Source of the DNA: Anoxybacillus tepidamans PS2
GTDB lineage: Bacteria; Bacillota; Bacilli; Bacillales; Anoxybacillaceae
NCBI RefSeq assembly: GCF_000620165.1
Contig: NZ_JHVN01000001.1
Span: forward strand, 1-64,000
Reading direction: 5' to 3'
DNA: 64,000 nucleotides
Part shown: positions 7,611 to 16,477 of the stretch, piece after piece
Layout of the letters: every line of letters begins with the position of its first letter
Position numbering within the stretch: position 1 is the first letter of the stretch
The notes under the pieces: generated by a model
The model's input: only the letters and a program-made list of their open reading frames with translations
What the model was told of the DNA's origin: nothing
Database searches by the model: none
Program-made: the position numbers and the translations under genes

Positions 7611-8361
7611 TACGTTCCATCCTTTCATTGCTCGCAATGAAAATATCAGCAAAATTTCGCTCTTGCTCAATCACAATTAAATTTTTTTTCAGCAGTTCTA
7701 AAATGGCCAAAAACGTAACCACAATATGTTCGCGGTCATAATACGGGAACAGATCGAAAAAGTTTTTCCGTATTTTCGCTTTCCGCAATTCATCTAAAAT
7801 TTCTTCCATCCGCTGTTCAATCGGAATTTCCTGGCGCGCCACTTTTGTATGGAGCGGCTTTTGCAGTTTTTTGCGGCGCAAGAGCTTGGAAAGAGCGCCA
7901 AGCATATCATAGACAGTCACATCGAGCGGGCGTCTTTCTGTTTCAATTTTAGATGCATAAATGCTCATATCGCTCGGCGGCTTTGTAAATAAAAGGGCTC
8001 GCTCCTCTTCGCGTTTTTTCAGCTCATGTGCCGCTTCCTTATATTTCTTGTATTCAAGAAGGCGCTGCATTAATTCGTCGCGCGGATCTTCTTCTAAATG
8101 GCCGATTTCTTCATCGATCAATTCCTCTTCATGCTTCGGCAGCAGCATTTTGCTTTTAATCGCCAAGAGTGTCGCCGCCATGACTAAATACTCGCTTGCA
8201 ATATCGAGCTCGAGCTCTTGCATCGCATGGATGTACGCCATATATTGCTCGGTAATCTCGGCAACCGGAATATTATAAATATCGATTTCATATCGGTTAA
8301 TTAAATGCAATAACAGGTCGAGCGGACCTTCAAACGCTTCAATTTTCACATTGTACTGCAC
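7591..8361 (-). CDS. scpA: Segregation and condensation protein ScpA (kleisin)
   Basis: The protein has 256 residues. The N-terminus [20 protein letters not shown] is the conserved kleisin start that contacts the Smc neck; the C-terminal winged helix ([20 protein letters not shown]) binds the Smc head. The GTG at 8361 is preferred: GGTGGG lies 6 nt before it and the resulting [10 protein letters not shown] aligns with the Bacillus MEYQVKIDTF start. An ATG at 8367 is too close to that site. The frame stays open up to 8799, but that extension is not family-like and overlaps ypuF on the other strand. Confidence 0.95.
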   Translation of the reverse strand: MQYNVKIEAFEGPLDLLLHLINRYEIDIYNIPVAEITEQYMAYIHAMQELELDIASEYLVMAATLLAIKSKMLLPKHEEELIDEEIGHLEEDPRDELMQRLLEYKKYKEAAHELKKREEERALLFTKPPSDMSIYASKIETERRPLDVTVYDMLGALSKLLRRKKLQKPLHTKVARQEIPIEQRMEEILDELRKAKIRKNFFDLFPYYDREHIVVTFLAILELLKKNLIVIEQERNFADIFIASNERMERNGDEPL

Positions 8362-8486
8362 ATTCATCCCACCATTTATAATGACACTACCGTTAAGTAT
8401 AGATGATAATTGAACGTTGTCCAAGCAAATTTTTCCCAAGCGTATGATACAATGGAAATGAAATAGAGAAAGAAGGTGATGGAATA

Positions 8487-9002
8487 TTGTATCCGAGCGC
8501 TTACATCGATTATTTGCTTCATTTCCATACAGACCGCGATTATTTTGAGTGCCATGAATTATTGGAAGAATATTGGAAAAAAGACGAAAAAAGACGTGTT
8601 TGGGTAGGGTTGATTCAAATAGCGGTCGCGCTTTATCATCATCGGCGTGGAAACCGAAACGGAGCGAAACGCATGATGCAAAAAGCGGCTTGGCTTCTCG
8701 CACAGGAGAGAGCAAGCCTTCAGCAACTCGGCCTCGATGACTCAAAGCTTTTGGAGCTATTGAAAAAATACATGGAACGAATTGAACAAGGAAAACCATA
8801 TAGAAGCATCGAGTTGCCCATCAGCGATAAAGCGCTGCTTCAAACATGTCTTGAGCTTTGTGAAAAAAAGGGGCTTTTTTGGGGGAAGGAAAGCGATCTC
8901 CATAATGAATTTTTGCTTCATAAGCATGCGCGGCGCGACCGTTCCGATGTCATCGCAGCGCGCGAGCAAAGCAAGCAAAAAAAGCGGCTGCCTAATGACT
9001 AG
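8487..9002 (+). CDS. ypuF: DUF309 family protein YpuF
   Basis: The protein has 171 residues. It starts at a TTG (8487) with AGAAGGTGA 7 nt upstream. The motif [14 protein letters not shown] is the DUF309 signature, a helical domain whose conserved Glu/His residues suggest metal or nucleic-acid binding; the biochemical role is unknown. It is divergent from scpA and convergent with ribT, as in Bacillus. The C-terminus is basic ([10 protein letters not shown]). Confidence 0.85.
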   Translation: MYPSAYIDYLLHFHTDRDYFECHELLEEYWKKDEKRRVWVGLIQIAVALYHHRRGNRNGAKRMMQKAAWLLAQERASLQQLGLDDSKLLELLKKYMERIEQGKPYRSIELPISDKALLQTCLELCEKKGLFWGKESDLHNEFLLHKHARRDRSDVIAAREQSKQKKRLPND

Positions 9003-9011
9003 GCAGCCTTT

Positions 9012-9013
<2 letters not shown>
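8986..9013. terminator. Bidirectional terminator between ypuF and ribT
   Basis: GGCTGCCTA and TAGGCAGCC form a 9-bp stem with a 5-nt loop. TTTTT follows on the plus strand and a matching A-run precedes it, so it can end both convergent transcripts. Confidence 0.85.
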
Positions 9014-9419
<406 letters not shown>

Positions 9420-9463
9420 TCATTACGTATTATAAACGCTATTGCTCCACTTGTGAACTCTTT

Positions 9464-9928
9464 CTACGAAAAAGAGCGAAGCAAGTTCGCCATTTCAATG
9501 GCACTAACAGCCGCCTCCCAGCCTTTGTTGCCCGCTTTCGTGCCTGCTCGTTCGATCGCTTGTTCAATCGTGTCGGTCGTTAAAACACCAAAGATGACGG
9601 GCGTTCCCGTTGATAATGCTGCATGCGAAACGCCTTTGGCTACCTCATTGCACACGTAGTCGTAATGGCTTGTGGCCCCGCGGATCACCGTTCCAAGGGC
9701 GATGACTGCATCGTACTCTTTTGATTCTGCCATTTTTTTCGCCACCAGCGGAATTTCAAACGCTCCCGGCACCCATGCCACAGCTACATCATTTTCGTCA
9801 ACGCCATGGCGTTTGAGGCCATCCAAAGCCCCCGACAGCAATTTGCTTGTAATGAATTCGTTAAACCGCGAAATAACAATTCCCACTTTTAATCCTGTAC
9901 CAACTAAATTTCCTTCCATCATTCGCAT
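9464..9928 (-). CDS. ribH: 6,7-dimethyl-8-ribityllumazine synthase
   Basis: The protein has 154 residues. RibH condenses 5-amino-6-ribitylaminouracil with dihydroxybutanone phosphate to form lumazine, and builds a 60-subunit capsid in Bacillus. Family segments are [36 protein letters not shown] and [14 protein letters not shown]. The ATG at 9928 has TAGGAGGT 6 nt upstream. It is the fourth gene of the rib operon. Confidence 0.97.
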   Translation of the reverse strand: MRMMEGNLVGTGLKVGIVISRFNEFITSKLLSGALDGLKRHGVDENDVAVAWVPGAFEIPLVAKKMAESKEYDAVIALGTVIRGATSHYDYVCNEVAKGVSHAALSTGTPVIFGVLTTDTIEQAIERAGTKAGNKGWEAAVSAIEMANLLRSFS

Positions 9929-9978
9929 ATGAATACCTCCTATTATTCCAAAAAAAGTAAAAAATATACTTCTTTTTA

Positions 9979-11172
9979 TTAAAAACGAAGCATATGGCCT
10001 AGCTTTTCGTATTTTGTTTTTAAATACTTTTCGTTTTCTTTTTTGGCAGGCATTTGCAGCGGCACGCGCTCTACTACCTCCAAGTCATATCCTTTCAAGC
10101 CGGCAATTTTGCGCGGATTATTGGTAAGAAGACGCATTTTCGTTACGCCTAAATCTTTTAAAATTTGCGCGCCGATGCCATAGTCGCGCAAGTCAGCCGG
10201 AAAGCCGAGCTTTTCATTCGCTTCCACTGTATCGTATCCTTGTTCTTGCAGCTTGTAAGCGCGCAGTTTATTCAGCAAACCGATACCGCGGCCTTCTTGA
10301 CGCATATACAGCAAAATCCCTCGCCCTTCTTCCTCAATTTGCGCTAAAGCCGCGTGCAGCTGCGGACCACAGTCGCAGCGGTACGAACCAAATACATCGC
10401 CTGTTAAGCATTCAGAATGGACGCGGACGAGAATCGGTTCGTCCGGAATCACTTCTCCTTTCACAAGCGCGATGTGCTCTTTTCCATCCACCGAGTTCGT
10501 ATAGCCGATCGCCCTAAACTCGCCAAATTCTGTCGGCAGCGTAATTTCAACTTCCCGCTTCACCAATTTTTCTTTGCGATTGCGGTACTGAATTAAATCT
10601 TTAATCGTGATCATTTTCAAATCAAATTCATCGGCGATTTGCCGCAAATCCGGCACGCGCGCCATCGTTCCATCCTCTTTAATGATTTCACAAATGACGC
10701 CAGCCGGCTTTGCACCGCACAAACGGGCCAAATCAACAGCCGCTTCCGTATGACCAGCGCGGCGCAATACGCCTCCCTTTTTCGCCACAAGCGGAAACAC
10801 ATGACCGGGGCGCTTAAAATCGCTCGCTTTGGCGTTCGGGTTGAGGAGCTCTTGAATCGTTCGAGAACGCTCGTATGCGCTAATGCCCGTCGTCGTTGAT
10901 TTATGATCGATGCTGACGGTAAAGGCAGTTCCGTGCGGATCGGTATTGTGATTGACCATCGGTGCCAATTCCAATTTATCCGCCAGCTCTTCCGTCACTG
11001 GCACACAAACGAGTCCGCGCCCATATTTAATCATAAAATTAATCACTTCTGGCGTCGCCTTTTCCGCTAGAGCGACGAAATCCCCTTCATTTTCTCGATC
11101 CTCGTCATCGCAAACGATAATGACATTTCCTTGCATCAGCTCATAAATTGCTTCTTCAATTGTGTTGAACAT
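9979..11172 (-). CDS. ribBA: Bifunctional DHBP synthase / GTP cyclohydrolase II
   Basis: The protein has 397 residues. The N-terminal 200 residues are dihydroxybutanone-4-phosphate synthase (acidic metal motif [21 protein letters not shown]). The C-terminal part is GTP cyclohydrolase II with zinc cysteines in [15 protein letters not shown] and the RQEGRGIGL loop. It therefore makes both precursor branches of riboflavin. In Bacillus this fusion is called RibA or RibAB. It starts with a strong GGTGGTGGGAG site 18 nt after ribE. Confidence 0.97.
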   Translation of the reverse strand: MFNTIEEAIYELMQGNVIIVCDDEDRENEGDFVALAEKATPEVINFMIKYGRGLVCVPVTEELADKLELAPMVNHNTDPHGTAFTVSIDHKSTTTGISAYERSRTIQELLNPNAKASDFKRPGHVFPLVAKKGGVLRRAGHTEAAVDLARLCGAKPAGVICEIIKEDGTMARVPDLRQIADEFDLKMITIKDLIQYRNRKEKLVKREVEITLPTEFGEFRAIGYTNSVDGKEHIALVKGEVIPDEPILVRVHSECLTGDVFGSYRCDCGPQLHAALAQIEEEGRGILLYMRQEGRGIGLLNKLRAYKLQEQGYDTVEANEKLGFPADLRDYGIGAQILKDLGVTKMRLLTNNPRKIAGLKGYDLEVVERVPLQMPAKKENEKYLKTKYEKLGHMLRF

Positions 11173-11190
11173 ACTCCCACCACCTTTTCC

Positions 11191-11841
11191 TTATTTGTAG
11201 CCATGCCTTTCTAGAAACTCGAGCGTAATCGCCGATTTCACCTTTTCTTCCGTTTTCCCACGCGCGAATTGTTCTACATATTTTCCGATCATATCACACT
11301 CAATATTCACGATATCCCCCGCTTGCTTGTCGCCTAAAATCGTTTCCGAGCGCGTATGCGGAATTAAGGAGATCGTAAACGTGTCTTCCGTCAAACCGAA
11401 AATTGTGAGGCTCGTCCCGTCGACGGCGACCGATCCTTTCAAAATCATATACTTCCTAAGCGGTTTTGGCATTTTAATTTCATAATAGACGGCATTGGCA
11501 ACTGGCTCTTTGCGAATGATTTCGCCGATGCCGTCGACGTGCCCAGACACAAAATGCCCGCCAAACCGACCGCCTGCGGCCATTGCCCGCTCTAAATTGA
11601 CTTTTGAACCTCCTGTTAATGTGCTTAGTGATGTCGCGCGGACGGTCTCCGGCATCACATCCACAGTAAATGAACGGTTTGTAAATGACGTAACCGTCAA
11701 GCACACGCCATTAACGGCAATGCTGTCGCCAAGCTTCACATCCTCAAGCACTTTTTTCGCGCCGATCGTAATAACAATCGCTTCTCCCGATTGCCGCATT
11801 TGTTCAATTGTGCCGATTTCCTCAATAATCCCTGTAAACAT
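11191..11841 (-). CDS. ribE: Riboflavin synthase (alpha subunit)
   Basis: The protein has 216 residues with the usual two lumazine-binding repeats: the first starts MFTGIIEEIGTIEQ, the second near residue 97 (GGHFVSGHVDGIGEI). It catalyses dismutation of two lumazine molecules to riboflavin plus a pyrimidine. The ATG overlaps the ribD stop in a TAATG junction, so translation is probably coupled. Confidence 0.97.
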   Translation of the reverse strand: MFTGIIEEIGTIEQMRQSGEAIVITIGAKKVLEDVKLGDSIAVNGVCLTVTSFTNRSFTVDVMPETVRATSLSTLTGGSKVNLERAMAAGGRFGGHFVSGHVDGIGEIIRKEPVANAVYYEIKMPKPLRKYMILKGSVAVDGTSLTIFGLTEDTFTISLIPHTRSETILGDKQAGDIVNIECDMIGKYVEQFARGKTEEKVKSAITLEFLERHGYK

Positions 11842-12944
11842 TATGCCTCACCCTTTAGTTTTGGTACTGCAACCACTTTTATATCCGGTCCGATCGTTTC
11901 GACGCGCGTAATGATCAATTCCGCGACGTCTTTCATATGGGTAAACCCAATGCCGCCGACAGGGCTCGGCGCCTCGCTCCCTCCGATGAGCTTAGGTGCA
12001 AAATATGCAACGATTTCTTGGAAAGCATGCGCCCGCACAAAACTATCGTGCACGCGCGAACCGCCTTCAACAAAAAGAGAGGTAATGCCCCTTTCGCCCA
12101 ATGAACGTAACAGTTCATGAATGTTGATCGTCGGTTCATTCATTTGTATCATGTGCACATGCGGTTTTTCATACAAAGCAATGCGCTCATCTGGCACTTG
12201 GCTGCCAACAATCAGCCACGTCTCGGCTTCCGCATCGTTTATGACATTAGCATCAAGCGGCGTACGTAAATGCGTGTCTAAAATAATGCGAATCGGGTTT
12301 TTCCCTCCTTCGGGGAGCCTCGTTGTCAATCGCGGATCATCGGCAATGACGGTGTTCACCCCGACTAAAATCGCATCGTTCATGGACCGGTACCGATGCA
12401 CATCTTGTCGCGCTTCTTCTGATGTAATCCATTTGCTGTCACCTGTTGTCGTCGCAATTTTTCCGTCTAAACTGCTCGCATATTTCAATGTGACAAACGG
12501 CGTTTTCGTCTTTATATAGTGAAAAAAGACACGGTTCAGTTCATCAGCTTCCTCTTTTAAAATGCCGACAACTACCTCAATGCCCGCCCGCTTCAGCTTT
12601 TCAATCCCTTTTCCAGCCACAAGCGGATTCGGGTCGGTCGTTGCCACTACCACCCGCGCTACGCCTGTTTCCACTAATAAATCAGCACATGGCGGTGTTT
12701 TTCCGAAATGGCTGCACGGCTCAAGCGTAACGTAAACGGTCGCCCCTCTCGCTTTGTCGCCTGCCATGCGAACCGCATGAACTTCCGCATGCGGCTCTCC
12801 CGCTTTTAAATGCGCGCCGAAACCAACGATCTCTCCATTTTTCACAACGACCGCGCCGACAACCGGATTCGGCGATGTTTGACCGCTTGCTGTCTTGGCA
12901 AGCTCCAACGCCAATCGCATATACCGTTCATCATGCCGCATCAT
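11841..12944 (-). CDS. ribD: Riboflavin biosynthesis deaminase/reductase RibD
   Basis: The protein has 367 residues. The N-terminal zinc deaminase domain shows PHAEVHAV and EPCSHFGKTPPCADL; the C-terminal reductase shows YASSLDGKIAT and FVEGGSRVHDSF. It performs the second and third steps of the pathway after GTP cyclohydrolase. The first gene of the operon, it starts at ATG 12944 after GGAGGAAAC and is controlled by the FMN riboswitch upstream. Confidence 0.97.
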   Translation of the reverse strand: MMRHDERYMRLALELAKTASGQTSPNPVVGAVVVKNGEIVGFGAHLKAGEPHAEVHAVRMAGDKARGATVYVTLEPCSHFGKTPPCADLLVETGVARVVVATTDPNPLVAGKGIEKLKRAGIEVVVGILKEEADELNRVFFHYIKTKTPFVTLKYASSLDGKIATTTGDSKWITSEEARQDVHRYRSMNDAILVGVNTVIADDPRLTTRLPEGGKNPIRIILDTHLRTPLDANVINDAEAETWLIVGSQVPDERIALYEKPHVHMIQMNEPTINIHELLRSLGERGITSLFVEGGSRVHDSFVRAHAFQEIVAYFAPKLIGGSEAPSPVGGIGFTHMKDVAELIITRVETIGPDIKVVAVPKLKGEA

Positions 12945-12967
12945 GTTTCCTCCTCTCTTCCGACATA

Positions 12968-12998
12968 TAAAGAAAACCCTAGGTAAAAAGTCCTAGGG
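12968..12998 (-). terminator. Leader terminator upstream of ribD
   Basis: CCCTAGG and CCTAGGG form a hairpin followed by TTTTCTTT on the minus strand, 24 nt before the ribD start codon. It is the expected target of the FMN riboswitch, forming when FMN is bound. Confidence 0.8.
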
Positions 12999-13249
12999 CA
13001 GAGATATGTAAGAACCACAATTGACATGTTTCGTTTTTCGCACGTCAAATAAGCGGCACATTCCACGCACGATCTCGTTTTTACGGGAAAAACGGCACGC
13101 CATCCCAAAACATTCGTTCCCGTACACAACTAAACTTCAGCCTACCATGCTCCTCCATCTGTTCGAACATACGACCAACGCTCAGTCATATGGACGGCAT
13201 AGGCTAGCAGCTTTTCTTGCGCACCATTCATGGTCATGCGCCGCCTCAT

Positions 13250-13385
13250 GTGATCCTTCTCCCATCCAGACTGTAACTGTCGGCTCCGGAATCGCACCGG
13301 ATCGTGCCTGTTCGGCTCGCGGGCTGAGAAACGCATCAGTTTCAATACCGCCGGTCGGGAATTACACCCTGCCCCGAAGGATACA
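13250..13385 (-). promoter_or_regulatory. FMN riboswitch (RFN element)
   Basis: On the minus strand the conserved RFN blocks are visible: ATCCTTCGGGGCAGGGTG, AATTCCCGACCGGCGGTA, GATCCGGTGCGATTCCGGAG and CAGTCTGGATGGGAGAAGGA. The ends ATCCTTC and GAAGGAT pair to form helix P1. It binds flavin mononucleotide and represses the ribDEAHT operon. Confidence 0.95.
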
Positions 13386-13446
13386 AACGACTATGTAATT
13401 TTTTATCATTATATCATAACAAAAGCGTTTGTCCATGCACGCGCAT

Positions 13447-13533
13447 TTATTTGGCGATAAACAGCCAGTACATCGCTCCCCAGACGAAGCTTACGCCAAG
13501 TAATATAAAAAACAGCACCCAATTTTTCTTCAT
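13447..13533 (-). CDS. Small single-pass membrane protein, 28 residues
   Basis: The frame encodes MKKNWVLFFILLGVSFVWGA followed by MYWLFIAK. It is one hydrophobic helix with a positive N-terminus. AAGGATGG precedes ATG 13533 at about 7 nt. It lies between ppiB and the rib leader on the same strand. I cannot name a family; it could be a membrane peptide or a subunit of a small complex. Confidence 0.6.
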   Translation of the reverse strand: MKKNWVLFFILLGVSFVWGAMYWLFIAK

Positions 13534-13547
13534 GATGCCCATCCTTT

Positions 13548-13580
13548 CAAAAAAGCTTAACAGAACGCGTCTGTTAAGCT
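13548..13580 (-). terminator. Terminator of ppiB
   Basis: AGCTTAACAGA and TCTGTTAAGCT form an 11-bp stem, followed by TTTTTTG on the minus strand. Confidence 0.85.
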
Positions 13581-13591
13581 CTCCTTTCGGT

Positions 13592-14029
13592 TTATTCTTC
13601 CCATACTTTAACTTCTTTCATAACGTCGCCGTTTTTCATCGCTTTAACAGCGTCCATTCCGGATGTCACTTGGCCGAAAACGGTATGTACGCCATCTAAA
13701 TGCGGCTGCGGCTCATGCACGATAAAAAATTGGCAGCTTCCTGTATCGCGGCCGCGGTGCGCCATCGAAATCGCTCCTTCGACATGCTTATGCGGGTTGT
13801 TATCCGTTTCACACGGAATCGTGTATCCAGCATCGCCCGTCCCATTTCCGCGCGGACATCCACCTTGACTTACGAACCCCGGAATCACACGATGGAACGT
13901 TAAGCCATTATAAAATCCTTCGTTTGCTAGCTTTTCGAAATTTGCCACCGTCTTTGGCGCTTCATTCGGAAATAGTTCAAATTCAATCGTTGCTCCGTTT
14001 TCTAACAAAATATGCCCTTTTTTTGCCAT
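13592..14029 (-). CDS. ppiB: Peptidyl-prolyl cis-trans isomerase (cyclophilin)
   Basis: The protein has 145 residues, a cytoplasmic cyclophilin. Catalytic-site segments are [15 protein letters not shown] and [16 protein letters not shown]; it speeds prolyl isomerisation during folding. The start at 14029 ([12 protein letters not shown]) has AAAGGAGA 8 nt upstream; the longer open frame is not used. Position next to ypuA matches Bacillus. Confidence 0.96.
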   Translation of the reverse strand: MAKKGHILLENGATIEFELFPNEAPKTVANFEKLANEGFYNGLTFHRVIPGFVSQGGCPRGNGTGDAGYTIPCETDNNPHKHVEGAISMAHRGRDTGSCQFFIVHEPQPHLDGVHTVFGQVTSGMDAVKAMKNGDVMKEVKVWEE

Positions 14030-14181
14030 GCTCTCGATCTCCTTTCTTTCATTCCCCCCTATCATACCATTGTTTGCAATGTAAAAAAAGTAGACGTCCA
14101 TATCGTTTTGCTTCTATCTTGTCTCGTTTGTATGTAGAATAAGAATGGTGGCAATAAAGAAGTAATAAGGAGGTTGAACTA

Positions 14182-15066
14182 GTGAAACGCATATTGATGG
14201 GATGGATGATGGCCTCTTTGCTGCTTGCATATCCGATAATGGCGGCAGCCGATGCAGCGGAAGGCGATGTCATTATTACACTAGGCGAGAACTTAACTGA
14301 AGCACAAAAACAGCAAGTGTTGAATGAAATGAACGCGCCGCAAAATGCGCAAACGATCACCGTTTCTAACGCGGAAGAGCATAAATATCTCGACAATTTG
14401 ATTCCAAAAGCGCAAATTGGCACACGGGCGATTTCGTCATCGATGATTACGATCGGTGCCGAAGGTTCTGGGCTTGATGTGGAAACACACAATATTACAT
14501 GGGTGACAAAAGAAATGTATACGAATGCGCTCATTACTGCGGGCGTTAAAGATGCAAAAATTTATATTACCGCCCCGTTTCCTGTCTCCGGCACTGCGGC
14601 GTTAACGGGATTGATGAAAGCGTATGAAGTTTCCTCAGACAAGGTAATTCCAGAAGACGTCAAAAAAGTAGCCAACGAAGAGATGGTGAAAACGGCGCAG
14701 CTCGGCAAATCGATCGGCAACGATCAAGCAGTCGCTCTTTTAGCAAAAATTAAAGAAGAAATCGCTAAAAACCCGCCGAAAACGGATGCCGACTTGCGCG
14801 CGCTCATCGAAAAAGTCGCTAAAGATTTAGGCATTACTCTCACTCAAGATGAAATAAACAGCCTAGTTTCCTTATTCAACAAAATGAAAAACTTAAATAT
14901 TGACTGGAATCAAGTCAATGACCAATTAAGCAAAGCCAAAAACAAGCTTTCGACCTTTTTGCAATCGGAAGAAGGAAAGACGTTTATTCAAAACATCGTC
15001 GACATTTTAAAAGAAATTTGGAATGCGATTAAATCAGTGTTTACTTCATCGGAAACGCAAAAATAA
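14182..15066 (+). CDS. ypuA: DUF1002 exported protein YpuA
   Basis: The protein has 294 residues with a signal peptide (about residues 1-23, LLLAYPIMAAADA). The DUF1002 region covers most of the rest (SMITIGAEGSGLDVETHNIT, VSGTAALTGLMKAYE). In Bacillus YpuA is a cell-envelope stress protein of unknown biochemical role. It starts at a GTG (14182) with AAGGAGGT 7 nt upstream. Confidence 0.92.
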   Translation: MKRILMGWMMASLLLAYPIMAAADAAEGDVIITLGENLTEAQKQQVLNEMNAPQNAQTITVSNAEEHKYLDNLIPKAQIGTRAISSSMITIGAEGSGLDVETHNITWVTKEMYTNALITAGVKDAKIYITAPFPVSGTAALTGLMKAYEVSSDKVIPEDVKKVANEEMVKTAQLGKSIGNDQAVALLAKIKEEIAKNPPKTDADLRALIEKVAKDLGITLTQDEINSLVSLFNKMKNLNIDWNQVNDQLSKAKNKLSTFLQSEEGKTFIQNIVDILKEIWNAIKSVFTSSETQK

Positions 15067-15081
15067 TAAAAGGTGCCACAA

Positions 15082-15198
15082 TGATATGATCCCCTACAAG
15101 TAGACAGCGAAAAAGAGGACATTTGATATGATGTTCTTAGGAGTTTGCTTGATAGGGGATTTTTTATGGCAAAGAAAAGACAAGCTTTAATGAAAGCT
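15082..15198 (+). mobile_element. Left end remnant of an IS3-like element, copy 1
   Basis: The terminal repeat TGATATGATCCCCTACAAGT (15082-15101, continuing AGACAG) is followed by a leader and GGGGATTTTTTATGGCAAAG, the start of an orfA-like frame (MAKKRQ) that is cut after a few codons. It matches the inverted remnant at 16348-16460 in layout and sequence. The IS3-like assignment comes from the orfA start and end layout and is provisional. Confidence 0.65.
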
Positions 15199-15214
15199 GA
15201 AAAATATTCCTAAA
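15199..15214 (+). repeat. Short direct repeat flanking the MarR-GNAT segment (left)
   Basis: GAAAAATATTCCTAAA here and GAAAAGTATTCCTAAA at 16332-16347 differ at one of 16 positions and are in the same orientation. They bracket the MarR-acetyltransferase gene plus element E inside the IS remnant. Confidence 0.5.
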
Positions 15215-15234
15215 CCTTTCTCAATATTTATATT

Positions 15235-16176
15235 TTATGAGATTGTTTTTTCGTCGGTCAGAGTTAAGTCCCAGCGTTCTTCAATCAATCTAGTTCCAGT
15301 CCATGTCTTGTTCGGTTTCTCCTCTGTTAATTTAAAATTGTACTTTTGATAAAGATGTCGAGCTGTGTCTAATATACTCACAGTCCACAAGAAAACATGC
15401 TGATAACCTCGTTTTCTACAGAAAGCAATCGCTGTGTCCATTAGTTTTTTCCCTAGACCTAAACCTTGGTAATTTTCATCAACGACAAACCATCGAAGTT
15501 GGGCGATTTGTTCACTAGATTGAGTAATCCCAATAGAACCTACGATTTCACCATTGACCTCCGCGACCCATAAATCCCCTCCTTCAGAATCCCCCAAAAA
15601 TTCCGTTAACCCCTTCATAACATAATATTCAAAAGCTCGACCAAACCCATATGTTTTGTGATAGAGCTTTCCGTGAAGATAGGCAACATAGCCCACATCT
15701 CCGGGTTGAAACGATCGAATAGACACGTCTGAGTGTGATTGATGTTCTCCAGAAAGAATAGATTCGATGGTTTCCATGGATGTGACAAGCTTTAATTGAT
15801 CACGTTTTGGCATTGCTTGAATCATTTTAGCTACTTCACGATTCGCATTTTCAACCAAGCCATTTAAAACTTCTCTACCATAATCAGTTAGATAGAGTAA
15901 GTATTGACGTTTATCGTCTGATGAACGTTTTTTAATAATAATTTTTTCTTCCTCAAATCGTTGGATAATCCGGCTCATATAACCTCGGTCAATTCCAAGG
16001 GTTTCTCTAATTTCAGTCGCCGTGCAACCATTTCTTGAATTAATTTCAGTTAATACACGGGCTTCTGTTAGTGTATATGGCCGATTATAAATTTCTTGAT
16101 CGATTTTACCTAGAACGTTTGCATAAAATCTATTGAATTTCCGGATTTTTTCTACATTATTTCGAATTGAATCCAT
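15235..16176 (-). CDS. MarR regulator fused to GNAT acetyltransferase
   Basis: The protein has 313 residues. Residues 1-150 are a MarR-type winged helix (TATEIRETLGIDRGYMSRII with wing KKRSSDDKRQYLLYLTDYGR). Residues 155-313 are a GNAT domain with acetyl-CoA loop ENYQGLGLGKKLMDTAIAFC. Such fusions are known in Firmicutes and are thought to couple transcription control with acetylation of a small molecule. The ATG at 16176 has GGAGGT 7 nt upstream. Its promoter is embedded in a perfect palindrome, pointing to autoregulation. It is enclosed by two inverted IS remnants, so it was probably acquired. Confidence 0.88.
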   Translation of the reverse strand: MDSIRNNVEKIRKFNRFYANVLGKIDQEIYNRPYTLTEARVLTEINSRNGCTATEIRETLGIDRGYMSRIIQRFEEEKIIIKKRSSDDKRQYLLYLTDYGREVLNGLVENANREVAKMIQAMPKRDQLKLVTSMETIESILSGEHQSHSDVSIRSFQPGDVGYVAYLHGKLYHKTYGFGRAFEYYVMKGLTEFLGDSEGGDLWVAEVNGEIVGSIGITQSSEQIAQLRWFVVDENYQGLGLGKKLMDTAIAFCRKRGYQHVFLWTVSILDTARHLYQKYNFKLTEEKPNKTWTGTRLIEERWDLTLTDEKTIS

Positions 16177-16217
16177 ATAGGTACCTCCATAAAGTTCAGA
16201 AAATTTAAACTAAACAT

Positions 16218-16246
16218 ATTATAAGAAATATAGTTGTCTTGGTCAA
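16218..16246 (-). promoter_or_regulatory. SigmaA promoter of the MarR-GNAT gene
   Basis: On the minus strand TTGACC (16241-16246) and a perfect TATAAT (16218-16223) are separated by 17 nt. Confidence 0.8.
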
Positions 16247-16257
16247 CTATATTTCTT
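16223..16257. promoter_or_regulatory. MarR operator palindrome
   Basis: AAGAAATATAGTTG and CAACTATATTTCTT are perfect 14-bp inverted arms around 7 nt. The palindrome covers the -35 box and spacer of the promoter, so a bound MarR dimer would block RNA polymerase. Confidence 0.75.
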
Positions 16258-16270
16258 AACTGAGGATCGT

Positions 16271-16331
16271 TTTAACATAGCTACCGAGAAGTCTCTCACC
16301 TCTTAACGGAGTGCAGGTGGGAGAGGCTCAT
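16271..16331 (-). repeat. Palindromic element copy E
   Basis: TTTAACATAGCTACCGAGAA, GTCTCTCACCTCTT and GTGCAGGTGGGAG are close to copy D. It lies upstream of the MarR operator, at the edge of the IS remnant. Confidence 0.85.
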
Positions 16332-16347
16332 GAAAAGTATTCCTAAA
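16332..16347 (+). repeat. Short direct repeat flanking the MarR-GNAT segment (right)
   Basis: Partner of the repeat at 15199-15214 (15 of 16 identical). Confidence 0.5.
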
Positions 16348-16460
16348 TGCATTTGCCTTTGTCTTTTTTCGCCATAAAAAACCCCCTCCAAGTATCGTGT
16401 AACATTCCACATCTGAAATGTGGGCTTTTTACACTGTCTACTCAAAGGGGATAATATCAG
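16348..16460 (-). mobile_element. Left end remnant of the same IS3-like element, copy 2 (inverted)
   Basis: Read on the minus strand from 16459: TGATATTATCCCCTTTGAGT then AGACAG (22 of 26 positions as in copy 1), a leader containing CACATTTCAGATG, and GGGGGTTTTTTATGGCGAAA that begins an orfA-like frame and is cut. Both remnants are left ends pointing at each other. The repeat ends 18 nt from the 3' end of lysA. Confidence 0.65.
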
Positions 16461-16477
16461 TTAGAGTCTTTTTTGTT

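Noticed and set aside
8362-8799. Long N-terminal extension of scpA
   Set aside because: It overlaps ypuF on the other strand, does not look like ScpA, and a GTG at 8361 with a good site gives the family N-terminus.
13142-13345. 67-residue frame across the FMN riboswitch
   Set aside because: Its first half overlaps the structured aptamer; only the part after the aptamer is kept as a weak finding.
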